DNA of 64,000 nucleotides, from positions 62,001 to 126,000 of the forward strand of contig DATHYT010000085.1 in the NCBI GenBank assembly GCA_035459025.1, written 5' to 3'. Both the position numbers and the translations under genes were made by a program. How positions within the stretch are numbered: position 1 is the first letter of the stretch; each line of letters starts with the position of its first letter. The notes below the pieces were generated by a model. The model did not search any database. It was not told the origin of the DNA and was given only the letters and a program-made list of their open reading frames with translations. Of this stretch, positions 52,817 to 62,914 are shown in pieces. This DNA comes from JAABQT01 sp035459025 (GTDB lineage: Bacteria; Pseudomonadota; Gammaproteobacteria; Burkholderiales; SG8-39).

Positions 52817-53457
52817 CGTCCGGCGCGCCGGCCTTCGAGGCCAGGATCCTCGCGCCGGAGGCCGCGGCGCGCTGGGCAGCGGCAGCGCCGCGGCCGCTCG
52901 TGTTCACCAACGGCGTGTTCGACATCCTGCACCGCGGGCACGTCACCTACCTCGCACGCGCACGCGCGCTCGGCGCGGCGCTCATCGTGGCGCTGAACGG
53001 CGACGCTTCGGCGCGGCGGCTGGACAAGGGGCCGGGCCGGCCGGTCAATCCCCTCGCCGACCGCCTGGCACTGGTCGCGGCGCTCGAGGCGGTGGATGCG
53101 GTCACCTGGTTCGACGACGACACGCCTGCCGCGCTCATCGACGCCTGCCGCCCCGACGTGCTGGTGAAGGGGGGCGATTGGCCGGCGGCGAAGATCGTGG
53201 GCGCGGCCGGGGTGCTTGCACGCGGCGGCACGGTGCATTCGATCCCGTTCGAGCACGCGCGCTCGACGACGGCGCTGCTCGAGCGGATCGGGGCCAGGGG
53301 CGCAGCCCGAAAGACAGCGCGCCGGGCGTCGGCGCAGCGGCGCAAGGCGCGCGCGGCAGGAAGCCGAGCGCGCGGTAAAGGGCGATCGCCGAAACCATCT
53401 TCGGCAGCGTATCGAGGCGCAACACGGCGTACCCCGAGGCGCGCGCCGCGGCGATAA
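52798..53457 (+). CDS. rfaE2: Heptose-1-phosphate adenylyltransferase with an abnormal basic tail
   Basis: A nucleotidyltransferase that makes ADP-heptose for lipopolysaccharide core; the kinase half (RfaE1) is separate in betaproteobacteria. The FTNGVFDILHRGHV motif has H45 and H48 of the HxGH site, and KGGDWP and STTALLERI close the domain. The family ends near residue 165, but the frame stays open to residue 219 with an Arg/Ala-rich tail that is the antisense of a GNAT fragment. GTG at 52798 overlaps dolP by 19 nt. The catalytic domain looks intact; the tail is probably without function. Confidence 0.88.
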   Translation: MPAAPVASGAPAFEARILAPEAAARWAAAAPRPLVFTNGVFDILHRGHVTYLARARALGAALIVALNGDASARRLDKGPGRPVNPLADRLALVAALEAVDAVTWFDDDTPAALIDACRPDVLVKGGDWPAAKIVGAAGVLARGGTVHSIPFEHARSTTALLERIGARGAARKTARRASAQRRKARAAGSRARGKGRSPKPSSAAYRGATRRTPRRAPRR

Positions 53458-53566
53458 TTGCCTGTGCGAGGCTGCGGCCCTGCAACGCTAGGGGCACGTA
53501 GAGCCGCTTCATCTCGGCCGCCCCGCCGCCGCCCCCGGCACCGACCAGGCACAGCATTGCTATCAT
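53285..53566 (-). pseudogene. Truncated GNAT acetyltransferase remnant
   Basis: The minus strand encodes the second half of a GNAT acetyltransferase: AAEMKRLYVPLALQGRSLAQ (acetyl-CoA binding; the usual RGxGxG is degraded to QGRSLA), then LRLDTLPKMVSAIALYRALGF and a PGALSFGLRPWP end. The N-terminal half is missing; the frame starts at ATG 53566 directly before the next plus-strand gene. The stop at its natural end is also lost, so translation would run on antisense to rfaE2 as far as 53135. A degraded leftover of a gene once convergent with rfaE2. Confidence 0.6.
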
Positions 53567-53572
53567 GCTCCG

Positions 53573-54095
53573 GTGAAACTGCGCCAGCTCAAGGTGGACT
53601 ACAACGCCGAGCAGGATCGGCTGCTCATGCTGATCGCGGCGAGCGACGCCGTGGAGCTGCGCATGTGGCTCACGCGCCGCTTCGTGAAGCTGCTGTGGCC
53701 GCTGCTCGTGAAGCTCGCCGAGGAGGCGAGCCCGCGCATCCGCACCCAGGCCAATCCCGAGGCGCGCAAGGCGCTGCTCGGCATCGAGCACCAGCAGGCA
53801 GTGCAGAAGGCCGACTTCAGCAAGGCCTACGAAGGAAAGTCGCGCAACATGCCGCTCGGCGAAGCGCCGCTCCTGCTCGGACGCATCCAGACCGGGCACG
53901 ACCGCAAGGGTCAGCCGGTGCTCGCCATGCATCCGGCCGAGGGGCAGGGCGTCACGCTGACGCTGGACGCGGTGCTGCTGCATTCGCTGTGCCGGCTGCT
54001 GCAGGCGGCGGTGAAGAAAAGCGGCTGGGACATGGAGCTCAAGCTCCCGGGCACCGACGCGGCGCCCGCGGCCGACGAGCACGCCGGGCGCACGC

Positions 54096-54103
<8 letters not shown>
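53573..54103 (+). CDS. Protein of unknown function
   Basis: A 176-residue soluble protein starting with GTG at 53573; TATCAT at 53561-53566 predicts transcription from that same G. The first 90 residues are helix-rich and charged (VDYNAEQDRLLMLIAASDAVE, RFVKLLWPLLVKLAEEA), the second half beta-like (LLLGRIQTG, GVTLTLDAVLLHSLCRLLQ). Codon use and composition match the neighbours. I recall similar unannotated proteins in betaproteobacteria but no family name. It ends overlapping the ABC-F gene by 8 nt. Confidence 0.7.
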
Positions 54104-56003
<1,900 letters not shown>

Positions 56004-56013
56004 GCGGGGACGG

Positions 56014-56021
56014 AGTATAAT
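56014..56021. promoter_or_regulatory. Shared back-to-back -10 element, ABC-F/rhlE
   Basis: In the 26-bp gap, TATAAT (56016-56021, plus) and TATACT (56019-56014, minus) overlap. Predicted starts: about 56028 for rhlE (TTG 56030) and 56007 for the ABC-F gene (ATG 56003). No clear -35. Confidence 0.5.
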
Positions 56022-56029
56022 TCGCGCTC

Positions 56030-57433
56030 TTGGCAGATACTTCCTTCGACCAGCTCGGACTTCTTGCGCCCCTCCTGCAAGCGGTGCGCGATCAGGGTTA
56101 CGAGCATCCCACGCCGGTGCAAGAGCAGGCGATCCCGCTGGTGCTCGCGGGCCGGGACCTGATGGCAGGCGCGCAGACCGGCACCGGCAAGACCGCGGCG
56201 TTCGCGCTGCCGATCCTGCAGCGGCTCGCCCCGCTCGCGAGTTCGAGCGCCTCGCCCGCGCGGCACCCGGTGCGCGCGCTGGTGCTCACGCCGACGCGCG
56301 AACTTGCGATCCAGGTCGAGCAGAGCTTCCGCGACTATGGCAAGCACCTGCCGCTGAGGAGCACCGTCGTCTACGGCGGCGCCGACATGGACGCGCAGAT
56401 CCGCGAGCTGCGCCGCGGGGTCGAAGTGCTGGTGGCCACCCCCGGACGGCTGCTCGACCACGTGCAGAGCAAGACCGTGATGCTGAACCAGGTCGGCATC
56501 CTCACCCTGGACGAGGCCGACCGCATGCTGGACATGGGGTTCCTGCCCGACATCCGCCGCATCATCGCGCTGCTGCCGGCGGTACGGCAGAACCTGCTGT
56601 TTTCCGCGACCTTCCCCGACGAAATCCGCGGCCTGGTGAAGTCGCTGCTGAAGAATCCCGCCGAGGTGCAGGTGGCGGCGAGGAACGCGGTGGCCGAGCT
56701 GGTGACGCACGTGGTGCACCCGGTGGCGCGCGAAAAGAAGCGCGAGCTGCTTTCCTACCTGATCCAGACGCGCAACCTGCAGCAGGTGCTGGTCTTCTGC
56801 GGCACGCGCATCGGCGCCAACCGCCTCGCGCACCAGCTCCGCAAGGACCGCATCCACGCCGACGCCATCCACGGCGACAAGTCGCAGGCCGAGCGCCTGG
56901 TGGCGCTGGAGAACTTCAAGGCCGGCAAGACCGCGGTGCTGGTGGCCACCGACGTCGCCTCGCGCGGCCTGGACATCGAGGGCCTGCCGCAGGTGATCAA
57001 TTTCGACATCCCGCACTCGCCCGAGGACTACGTGCACCGCATCGGCCGCACCGGCCGCGCCGGCAGCGCGGGCGAGGCGATCTCGCTGGTGGCGCCGCAG
57101 GACTTCGACGCCTTGGCGGCGATCGAGCGGCTGATCAAGAGGAAGCTCGAACGCACGCTGGTTCCCGGCTTCCAGCCCGACGGCGGCACGGTGGCCACGC
57201 TGGTGAGCCGCAACGGCAGCCGCGAAGGGCGCCGCGGCCCGCGTCGCGAGGAAGGGTCCCGGACCGCCGTGCGCGAGCCGAAGGCGCCGCGGCCGATCGG
57301 CGACCCGATCTTCACCAAGCCATACGAGCCCGCGCCGCGCGCGGAAGATTCAGCGCCACGGGCCGAAGAGCCGCAGCGCGCCAAGCGCCGCCAGCCGCAG
57401 GTCGCCGCCCTCCTGGGCGGGATGAAGCGCTAG
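56030..57433 (+). CDS. rhlE: DEAD-box RNA helicase
   Basis: A 467-residue ATP-dependent RNA helicase. Q-motif in YEHPTPVQEQAIP, Walker A AGAQTGTGKT (46-55), LTPTRELAIQ, DEAD box at 162-165, SAT at 193-195, and the second RecA domain with VLVATDVASRGLDIEGL and HRIGRTGRAG. A basic, repeat-like C-terminal extension (about 385-467) probably binds RNA. RhlE members remodel ribosome-assembly and mRNA-decay intermediates. The start is TTG at 56030, which begins the conserved N-terminus. Its stop overlaps the end of the SDR gene by 4 nt. Confidence 0.93.
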   Translation: MADTSFDQLGLLAPLLQAVRDQGYEHPTPVQEQAIPLVLAGRDLMAGAQTGTGKTAAFALPILQRLAPLASSSASPARHPVRALVLTPTRELAIQVEQSFRDYGKHLPLRSTVVYGGADMDAQIRELRRGVEVLVATPGRLLDHVQSKTVMLNQVGILTLDEADRMLDMGFLPDIRRIIALLPAVRQNLLFSATFPDEIRGLVKSLLKNPAEVQVAARNAVAELVTHVVHPVAREKKRELLSYLIQTRNLQQVLVFCGTRIGANRLAHQLRKDRIHADAIHGDKSQAERLVALENFKAGKTAVLVATDVASRGLDIEGLPQVINFDIPHSPEDYVHRIGRTGRAGSAGEAISLVAPQDFDALAAIERLIKRKLERTLVPGFQPDGGTVATLVSRNGSREGRRGPRREEGSRTAVREPKAPRPIGDPIFTKPYEPAPRAEDSAPRAEEPQRAKRRQPQVAALLGGMKR

Positions 57434-58176
57434 ACGCAGCGCGCCCCGTCCACCTCGATACAGCTGCCCGAGATCATCGACGCCTCGTCCGAGGCGAGAT
57501 ACAGGCACGCGTTCGCGACGTCGAGCGGGGTGGAGAAGCGCCCCAGCGGGATCGTGGCGAGGAACGCCTTCTTCGCCTCTTCGGTGACCGCGCCGCCGGC
57601 GAACTCCGCGGACAGCGCGGTCTCGGGGCTGAACACGGGGTTGACGCAATTCACGCGCACCTTGTCGGGGCCGAACTCGGCGGCCATCGACTTGGACATC
57701 AGGATCACGGCGCCCTTGGAGCTGTTGTACACGGTGAGCCCCGGGCGCGGGCGCAGGCCCGCCGTCGAGGCGATGTTGACGAAGCAGCCGCCACCCTGCT
57801 TCTTCATCACCGGCAGCGCGTGCAGCGCCGAGAGGTAGATGCTCTTCACGTTGATGGCGTAGACCCTGTCGAATTCGGCCTCGGTGACCTCGAGGTAGGG
57901 CTTGCGCCGGTGGGTCCAGCCGGCGTTGTTGACCACGATGTCCAGCCGGCCGAACTTGGCGGCGGCGGCCTGCACCAGCTTCGCCCAGTCCGCGCCCTTC
58001 GCCACGTCGGCCTGGACGAACTCGCCGCCGACCTTCTTCGCGACGCGCGCGCCGCCCTCGGCGTTGATGTCGTTGACCAGCACCTTCGCGCCTTCCTGGG
58101 CGAAGCGCTCGGCGATGCCGGCGCCGAACCCCGACCCGCCACCGGTGACGATGGCAACCTTGTCCTTCAGTCTCAT
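57430..58176 (-). CDS. Short-chain dehydrogenase/reductase
   Basis: A 248-residue classical SDR, NAD(P)-dependent oxidoreductase. Cofactor motif TGGGSGFG (11-18), NNAG (83-86), and the catalytic S137, Y150, K154. Asp36 after the second strand (VNDINA) suggests NAD(H) preference. C-terminal segment ends in VDGARCV, typical of 3-oxoacyl or glucose-dehydrogenase-like members; substrate unknown. Strong AAAGGAGGAG ribosome site. It lies 20 nt downstream of the FemAB-like gene. Confidence 0.88.
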   Translation of the reverse strand: MRLKDKVAIVTGGGSGFGAGIAERFAQEGAKVLVNDINAEGGARVAKKVGGEFVQADVAKGADWAKLVQAAAAKFGRLDIVVNNAGWTHRRKPYLEVTEAEFDRVYAINVKSIYLSALHALPVMKKQGGGCFVNIASTAGLRPRPGLTVYNSSKGAVILMSKSMAAEFGPDKVRVNCVNPVFSPETALSAEFAGGAVTEEAKKAFLATIPLGRFSTPLDVANACLYLASDEASMISGSCIEVDGARCV

Positions 58177-58196
58177 GGCTCCTCCTTTGCCGGGAA

Positions 58197-59318
58197 TCAT
58201 ACTTTGAAGGGCGTGTGCTCGTTCAACTCGTTCACGTAGCGCGCGATGCCGCGCGCCTCGCGCTCGAGGTAGTCCTCGACGGCGCGCGCGAAGCGCCGGT
58301 GCGCCAGCCAGTGCGCCGAGAGCGACTCCGCGGGCAGCAGCCCCCGGAACAGCTTGTGCTCGCCCTGGGCGCCGCCTTCGAAGCGCGCCAGGCCGTGCGC
58401 GATGGCGTACTCGATCGCCTGGTAGTAGCAGGCCTCGAAGTGCAGCAGCGGCACGTGTTCCACCGCGCCCCAGTAGCGGCCGTAGATCGTGTCGCCCGCC
58501 ACCACGTCGAGCGCCGCGGCGATCGGCGCGCCGCGCCGCTCGGCGAGCACGAGGAGGAAGTTCTCCGGCATGGCCGCCGCCACGCGCAGGAAGAACTCCA
58601 GGTTGAGGTACGGCGGCATGCCGTGCAGCGCGTAGGTCCTGACGTAGCAGCGGTGGAAGAACGCCCACTCGCGCTCGCCGATCTCGGTGCCGCGCAGCCA
58701 GCGCAGCCGCACGCCCGCCTCGTGCACGCGGCGCCGTTCCTGGCGGATGGTCTTGCGCCGCCGGTGCGACAGCCGCGCGAGGAACGCCTCGAAGTCGGCG
58801 TAGCCGGCATTGGCCCAGTGGAACTGCACCGTGCGCCGGAGCATCATCCCCGCCGCCTGCAGCGCGTGCGCCTCGGCATCCGGCGCGAACAGCACGTGCA
58901 GCGACGAGAAGTCGCGCGCCGCGGCGAGCGCGGCGGCGGCGAGCGCGTCGCGCGCCGCCACGTCGGCCGCGAGCAGGCGCGGCCCGCGCACCGGCGTGAA
59001 CGGCACCGCGCACACGAGCTTCGGGTAGTACTCGAGCCCGTGCTGCGCATAGGCGTCGGCCCAGGCCCAGTCGAACACGTACTCGCCGCGCGAATGCGAC
59101 TTCACGTACAGGGGCAGGGCGCCGGCGAGCACGCCCGCGCGCTCGAGCAGCAGAAACTGCGGCTGCCAGCCGGTGCGCGCGCTCGCGCAGCCGCTGTCGG
59201 TCAGCGCGGCGAGGAACTCGTGGCGCAGGAACGGATTCGACCCGGCGAGGGCGTTCCATTGCGCCGCGGGGATTGCGGCGAGCGAGTCGGCGACGCGCAG
59301 CGATTCGTTCGTCGCCAT
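58197..59318 (-). CDS. FemAB-like peptidogalycan family acyltransferase
   Basis: A 373-residue protein of the family formerly called peptidogalycan biosynthesis (PF04339), built of two GNAT-like folds. Landmarks: GSNPFLRHEFLAALTDSGCA near residue 28, LPLYVKSHSRGEYVFDWAWA, SHRRRKTIRQERRRVHEAGV and FEGGAQGEHKLFRGLLP. It probably transfers an acyl or aminoacyl group; its substrate is not known. The gene begins at ATG 59318, where the predicted mRNA start also falls, divergent from nadE. Confidence 0.85.
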   Translation of the reverse strand: MATNESLRVADSLAAIPAAQWNALAGSNPFLRHEFLAALTDSGCASARTGWQPQFLLLERAGVLAGALPLYVKSHSRGEYVFDWAWADAYAQHGLEYYPKLVCAVPFTPVRGPRLLAADVAARDALAAAALAAARDFSSLHVLFAPDAEAHALQAAGMMLRRTVQFHWANAGYADFEAFLARLSHRRRKTIRQERRRVHEAGVRLRWLRGTEIGEREWAFFHRCYVRTYALHGMPPYLNLEFFLRVAAAMPENFLLVLAERRGAPIAAALDVVAGDTIYGRYWGAVEHVPLLHFEACYYQAIEYAIAHGLARFEGGAQGEHKLFRGLLPAESLSAHWLAHRRFARAVEDYLEREARGIARYVNELNEHTPFKV

Positions 59319-59324
59319 GGCCGC

Positions 59325-59334
59325 ATTATAGAAT
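59325..59334. promoter_or_regulatory. Shared back-to-back -10 element, FemAB-like gene/nadE
   Basis: In the 23-bp gap the decamer ATTATAGAAT holds TAGAAT (59329-59334, plus) and a perfect TATAAT (59330-59325, minus). Predicted starts are 59341 (nadE ATG 59342) and 59318 (ATG 59318). No clear -35. Confidence 0.55.
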
Positions 59335-59341
59335 CCCCGCG

Positions 59342-60973
59342 ATGGCCGAACGCCTGCTGATCGCCGCGGCGCAGATCAACTGCACCGTGGGCGACCTTTC
59401 CGCCAACGCCGCGCGCATCCTGGAGTACACGGAGCGCGCGCGCGCGGCCGGCGCCGATCTGGTGCTCACGCCGGAGATGTCGCTGTGCGGCTATCCGGCC
59501 GAGGACCTGGTGCTGCGCGCGGGCTTTCTCGCCGACTGCCGGCGCGAGCTCGAGGCGCTGGCTGCGCGCGTGCGCGGCATCCCGCTGGTGGTCGGCTTTC
59601 CCGAGCTCGCCGCGGACGGCCGGCGCTACAACGCCGCGGCGCTGATTCGCGACGGGCGCATCGCCGCGGTGGCGCGAAAGCGCGAGCTGCCCAACTACGA
59701 CGTGTTCGACGAGAAGCGCACCTTCGACGCCGGGTCCGAGCCATGCATCGTGGAGCTGAAGGGCGTGCGCTTCGGGCTCGCCATCTGCGAGGACGTGTGG
59801 TTCGCCCGCGTGCCCGCCGCGGCCAAGGCGGCCGGCGCGCAGGCCATGCTGTCAATCAACGCTTCGCCCTACCACAAGCGCAAGCAGGCGACGCGCCACG
59901 AGGTGTTCCGCGGCTGGATCCGCGACACCGGGATGCCGGTGGTGGCGGCGAACCTTGTCGGCGGCCAGGACGAGCTGGTGTTCGACGGCGCCTCGTGTGT
60001 GCTCGACGCGCGCGGGCAGGTGGTGCGCCAGGCGCCGTTCTTCGAGGAAGCGCTGGCGCTGTTCGCGTTCGACGGCGCCGCGCCCGTGCCCGGCGAGGTG
60101 GCCCCGGAGCCGCCGCTCGAGGCCGAGCTCTATCAGGCGCTGGTGCTCGGCACGCGCGACTACGTCGGCAAGAACGGCTTTCCCGGTGCGGTGCTCGGCC
60201 TGTCGGGCGGCGTCGATTCGGCGCTCACGCTCGCCGTCGCCTGCGACGCGCTCGGCGCCGCGCGCGTGCATGCGATCATGATGCCGTCGCAGTACACCGC
60301 GCGCATGAGCCTCGAGGACGCCGCGGAGATGGCGCGGCGCCTGGGCGTGCGCTACGACACCCTCCCCATCGGCCCGGCGTTCGACGCCTTTCGCGCCAGC
60401 CTCGCGCCATTGTTCGCAGGCCGGCCCGAGGATCTCGCCGAGGAAAACCTCCAGGCGCGGGTGCGCGGCACGCTGCTCATGGCCTTGTCCAACAAGTTCG
60501 GCTCGATCGTGCTCACCACCGGCAACAAGTCGGAGATGGCGGTCGGCTACTCGACCCTGTACGGCGACATGGCCGGCGGCTTCGCGGTGATCAAGGACCT
60601 GTCCAAGACGCTGGTATGGCGCCTGGCGCGCTACCGAAACTCTTTGGCCGAGGTGATCCCCGAGAACATCATCACGCGCGCGCCCTCGGCCGAGCTGCGC
60701 GCCAACCAGACCGACCAGGACAGCCTGCCGCCCTACGAAGTGCTGGACGGCATCGTCGAGGCCTACATGGAGCAGAACCGCTCGCCGCAGGAGATCGTTG
60801 CCCAGGGCTTCGCGCCCGCGGACGTGCGCCGGGTGGTCGGCCTGATCCGCCGCAGCGAGTACAAGCGCCGCCAGGCGCCGCCCGGGGTGCGCCTCACCCT
60901 GCGCGGCTTCGGCAAGGACTGGCGCTACCCGATCACCTCGCGCTACCGCGACGAGGACGGCGTGTCGCTATAA
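59342..60973 (+). CDS. nadE: Glutamine-dependent NAD+ synthetase
   Basis: A 543-residue two-domain enzyme that makes NAD+ from NaAD, ATP and glutamine. The N-terminal nitrilase-type glutaminase has the E45-K113-C149 triad (LTPEMSLCGYP, RKRELPNYDVFDE, GLAICEDVWF). The synthetase domain has the PP-loop LGLSGGVDSAL (SGGVDS 288-293) and TTGNKSEMAVGYSTLYGDMAGG. The PII gene follows 26 nt later; in Azospirillum a PII protein binds this class of NadE and relieves NAD+ inhibition, so the pairing is likely functional. The stop codon lies inside a TATAAT. Confidence 0.96.
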   Translation: MAERLLIAAAQINCTVGDLSANAARILEYTERARAAGADLVLTPEMSLCGYPAEDLVLRAGFLADCRRELEALAARVRGIPLVVGFPELAADGRRYNAAALIRDGRIAAVARKRELPNYDVFDEKRTFDAGSEPCIVELKGVRFGLAICEDVWFARVPAAAKAAGAQAMLSINASPYHKRKQATRHEVFRGWIRDTGMPVVAANLVGGQDELVFDGASCVLDARGQVVRQAPFFEEALALFAFDGAAPVPGEVAPEPPLEAELYQALVLGTRDYVGKNGFPGAVLGLSGGVDSALTLAVACDALGAARVHAIMMPSQYTARMSLEDAAEMARRLGVRYDTLPIGPAFDAFRASLAPLFAGRPEDLAEENLQARVRGTLLMALSNKFGSIVLTTGNKSEMAVGYSTLYGDMAGGFAVIKDLSKTLVWRLARYRNSLAEVIPENIITRAPSAELRANQTDQDSLPPYEVLDGIVEAYMEQNRSPQEIVAQGFAPADVRRVVGLIRRSEYKRRQAPPGVRLTLRGFGKDWRYPITSRYRDEDGVSL

Positions 60974-60974
60974 T
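60969..60974 (+). promoter_or_regulatory. Possible internal -10 for the PII gene, overlapping the nadE stop
   Basis: Perfect TATAAT containing the TAA stop of nadE (60971-60973). Predicted start near 60981, giving a 19-nt leader with GGGAGGA. No -35 match at 16-18 bp. Confidence 0.4.
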
Positions 60975-60999
60975 TGGGGGCATCCCGGGAGGATCAGGC

Positions 61000-61344
61000 A
61001 TGAGCATGAAGAAGATCGAAGCCATCGTGAAGCCGTTCAAGCTGGACGAGGTGCGCGAGGCGCTCTCCGAGGTCGGCGTCACCGGCCTCACCGTCACGGA
61101 AGTGAAGGGCTTCGGCCGCCAGAAGGGCCATACCGAGCTCTACCGCGGCGCCGAGTACGTGGTCGACTTCCTGCCGAAGGTGAAGATCGAAGTGGTGGTC
61201 CCGGAGAAGCAGCTCGAGCCGGCGATCGAAGCCATCGTCAAGTCGGCGCGCACCGGCAAGATCGGCGACGGCAAGATTTTCGTCACCACGGTCGAGCACG
61301 TGCTGCGCATCCGCACCGGCGAGACCAACGAGTCCGCGATCTAG
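61000..61344 (+). CDS. glnB: Nitrogen regulatory protein PII
   Basis: A 114-residue PII signal protein that senses 2-oxoglutarate and ATP/ADP and is uridylylated under nitrogen limitation. The T-loop has GHTELYRGAEYVVDF; Tyr53 equals the uridylylated Tyr51 of enteric GlnB because of a two-residue longer start (MSMKK). The B- and C-loop motifs RTGKIGDGKIF and RIRTGE are intact. GlnB and GlnK cannot be separated by sequence alone; there is no amtB here, which favours glnB. Coupled position to nadE suggests control of NAD synthesis by nitrogen status. Confidence 0.93.
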   Translation: MSMKKIEAIVKPFKLDEVREALSEVGVTGLTVTEVKGFGRQKGHTELYRGAEYVVDFLPKVKIEVVVPEKQLEPAIEAIVKSARTGKIGDGKIFVTTVEHVLRIRTGETNESAI

Positions 61345-61874
61345 CGCGCCTTCAGCAGCACCAGCAGCGCGCCGGCGCCGCCTTCGGCGGCCGGCGCCTG
61401 GCAGAACGCCAGCACCTCGTCGCGCGGCACGAGCCATGCGCGCAGCTTCGCCTTCAGCACCGGCTCGCGGTGCCTCGATCCCAGGCCCTTGCCGTGCACG
61501 ATGCGCACGCAGCGCACGCCCCGGGCCGCGGACGCGCGCACGAACTGCGCCACCTGCACCGCCGCTTCCACGCGGTTCATGCCGTGCAGGTCGAGGCTCG
61601 CCTGTACCACCCAGTGCCCGCGGCGCAGCCGCCGCAGTGCGAGGCGCGACACGCCCTCGCGCAGGTAGGTCAGCTCGACGCCGGACTCGAGCGCTTCCTC
61701 GGCCGAGAGCGGGCCGCGCAGGCTCTCGGCGAGCGCGGCGCGCTCGTCGCGATGCGTCTGCGCGGGAACCGGCGCGGGCGCCGGCCGGGCGAGGTCGACG
61801 CGCCGGGCCCGCGCCAGCGGCTTGACGCCCCGCACGGCACGCTCGAAGGCGTCGCGGTCGTCGTCGTGCGCCAA
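61341..61874 (-). CDS. Smr-domain protein
   Basis: A 177-residue protein with a charged N-terminus and a C-terminal Smr domain (about 90-175): the LDLHGMNRVEAAVQVAQFV and VRIVHGKGLGSR motifs mark the fold. Small Smr proteins of this YdaL/SmrA type are nucleases or RNA-binding proteins linked to mRNA surveillance. The start is TTG at 61874, 8 nt after the trxB stop, with a GAGG site. It ends 4 nt into the end of glnB on the other strand. Confidence 0.88.
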   Translation of the reverse strand: MAHDDDRDAFERAVRGVKPLARARRVDLARPAPAPVPAQTHRDERAALAESLRGPLSAEEALESGVELTYLREGVSRLALRRLRRGHWVVQASLDLHGMNRVEAAVQVAQFVRASAARGVRCVRIVHGKGLGSRHREPVLKAKLRAWLVPRDEVLAFCQAPAAEGGAGALLVLLKAR

Positions 61875-61882
61875 CGCCGGCC

Positions 61883-62833
61883 TCAGGCCGCCTGGTCGAG
61901 GAATTTCTCGGCGTCGAGCGCCGCCATGCAGCCGGTGCCGGCGCTGGTCACCGCCTGGCGGTAGACGTGGTCCTGCACGTCGCCCGCGGCGAATACCCCG
62001 GGCACGCTGGTCGCCGTGAAGCCGCCGTCGCGCCCGGCCTGGGTGATGATGTAGCCGTTCGCCATCTCGAGCTGGCCGTCGAAGAGCTGCGTATTGGGCG
62101 TGTGGCCGATGGCGATGAACACGCCCTTCACCGCAAGCTCCTTCGCCCCACCGTTGCCGACGTGCCGGATGCGGATTCCGGTCACGCCGCTCTTGTCGCC
62201 CAGGACCTCGTCGAGCGTGGCGTCGAGCTCGAGCACGATCTTGCCGTCGGCCACGCGCTTCATCAGCTTGTCGACCATGATCTTTTCGGCGCGGAACTTG
62301 TCGCGCCGGTGCACCAGCGTCACCTTGCTGCAGATGTTGGCGAGGTACAGCGCCTCCTCCACGGCGGTGTTGCCGCCGCCGATCACCGCAACCTCCTGGC
62401 CCTTGTAGAAGAAGCCGTCGCAGGTGGCGCAGGCGGATACCCCCTTGCCCATGTAGCTTTGCTCGGAGGGCAGGCCGAGGTACTTCGCCGACGCGCCCGT
62501 GGCGATGATGAGCGCGTCGCAGGTGTAGGTGCCGGCGTCGCCCTGGAGCACGAACGGGCGCACGCCGAGCTGCACCTTCTGGATGTGGTCGAACACCACC
62601 TCGGTCTCGAAGCGCTCGGCGTGCTTCTGGAAGCGCGCCATCAGGTCGGGGCCCTGCACCCCCTCGGCGTCGGCGGGCCAGTTGTCCACGTCGGTGGTGG
62701 TCATCAGCTGCCCGCCGTGGGCGAGGCCGGTGATCAGCACCGGCTTCAGGTTGGCGCGTGCCGCGTACACCGCGGCGGTGTAGCCGGCGGGGCCGGAACC
62801 GAGGATGACGAGGCGGTGATGGCGGGAGGTCAT
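61883..62833 (-). CDS. trxB: Thioredoxin reductase
   Basis: A 316-residue FAD enzyme that reduces thioredoxin with NADPH. FAD motif ILGSGPAGYTAAVYAARA (from residue 10), redox disulfide C135-C138 in ACATCDG, NADPH motif VIGGGNTAVEEALYLA, and the C-terminal FAAGDVQDHVYRQAVTSAG. I chose ATG at 62833; 13 further codons upstream are open but not homologous. A TATAAT lies 26 nt upstream. Confidence 0.97.
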   Translation of the reverse strand: MTSRHHRLVILGSGPAGYTAAVYAARANLKPVLITGLAHGGQLMTTTDVDNWPADAEGVQGPDLMARFQKHAERFETEVVFDHIQKVQLGVRPFVLQGDAGTYTCDALIIATGASAKYLGLPSEQSYMGKGVSACATCDGFFYKGQEVAVIGGGNTAVEEALYLANICSKVTLVHRRDKFRAEKIMVDKLMKRVADGKIVLELDATLDEVLGDKSGVTGIRIRHVGNGGAKELAVKGVFIAIGHTPNTQLFDGQLEMANGYIITQAGRDGGFTATSVPGVFAAGDVQDHVYRQAVTSAGTGCMAALDAEKFLDQAA

Positions 62834-62858
62834 GTAGGCTGCAAACCGGTCGCACCGC

Positions 62859-62864
62859 ATTATA
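62859..62864 (-). promoter_or_regulatory. -10 element of trxB
   Basis: Perfect TATAAT on the minus strand in the 81-bp trxB/regulator gap. Predicted start near 62852, a 19-nt leader with an ACCTCC-complementary site weak or absent. No good -35. Confidence 0.45.
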
Positions 62865-62914
62865 AATAACAAGGCGCGGCCAGTTTGCTACCATATCCCG
62901 ACGGACCCTGGCCC

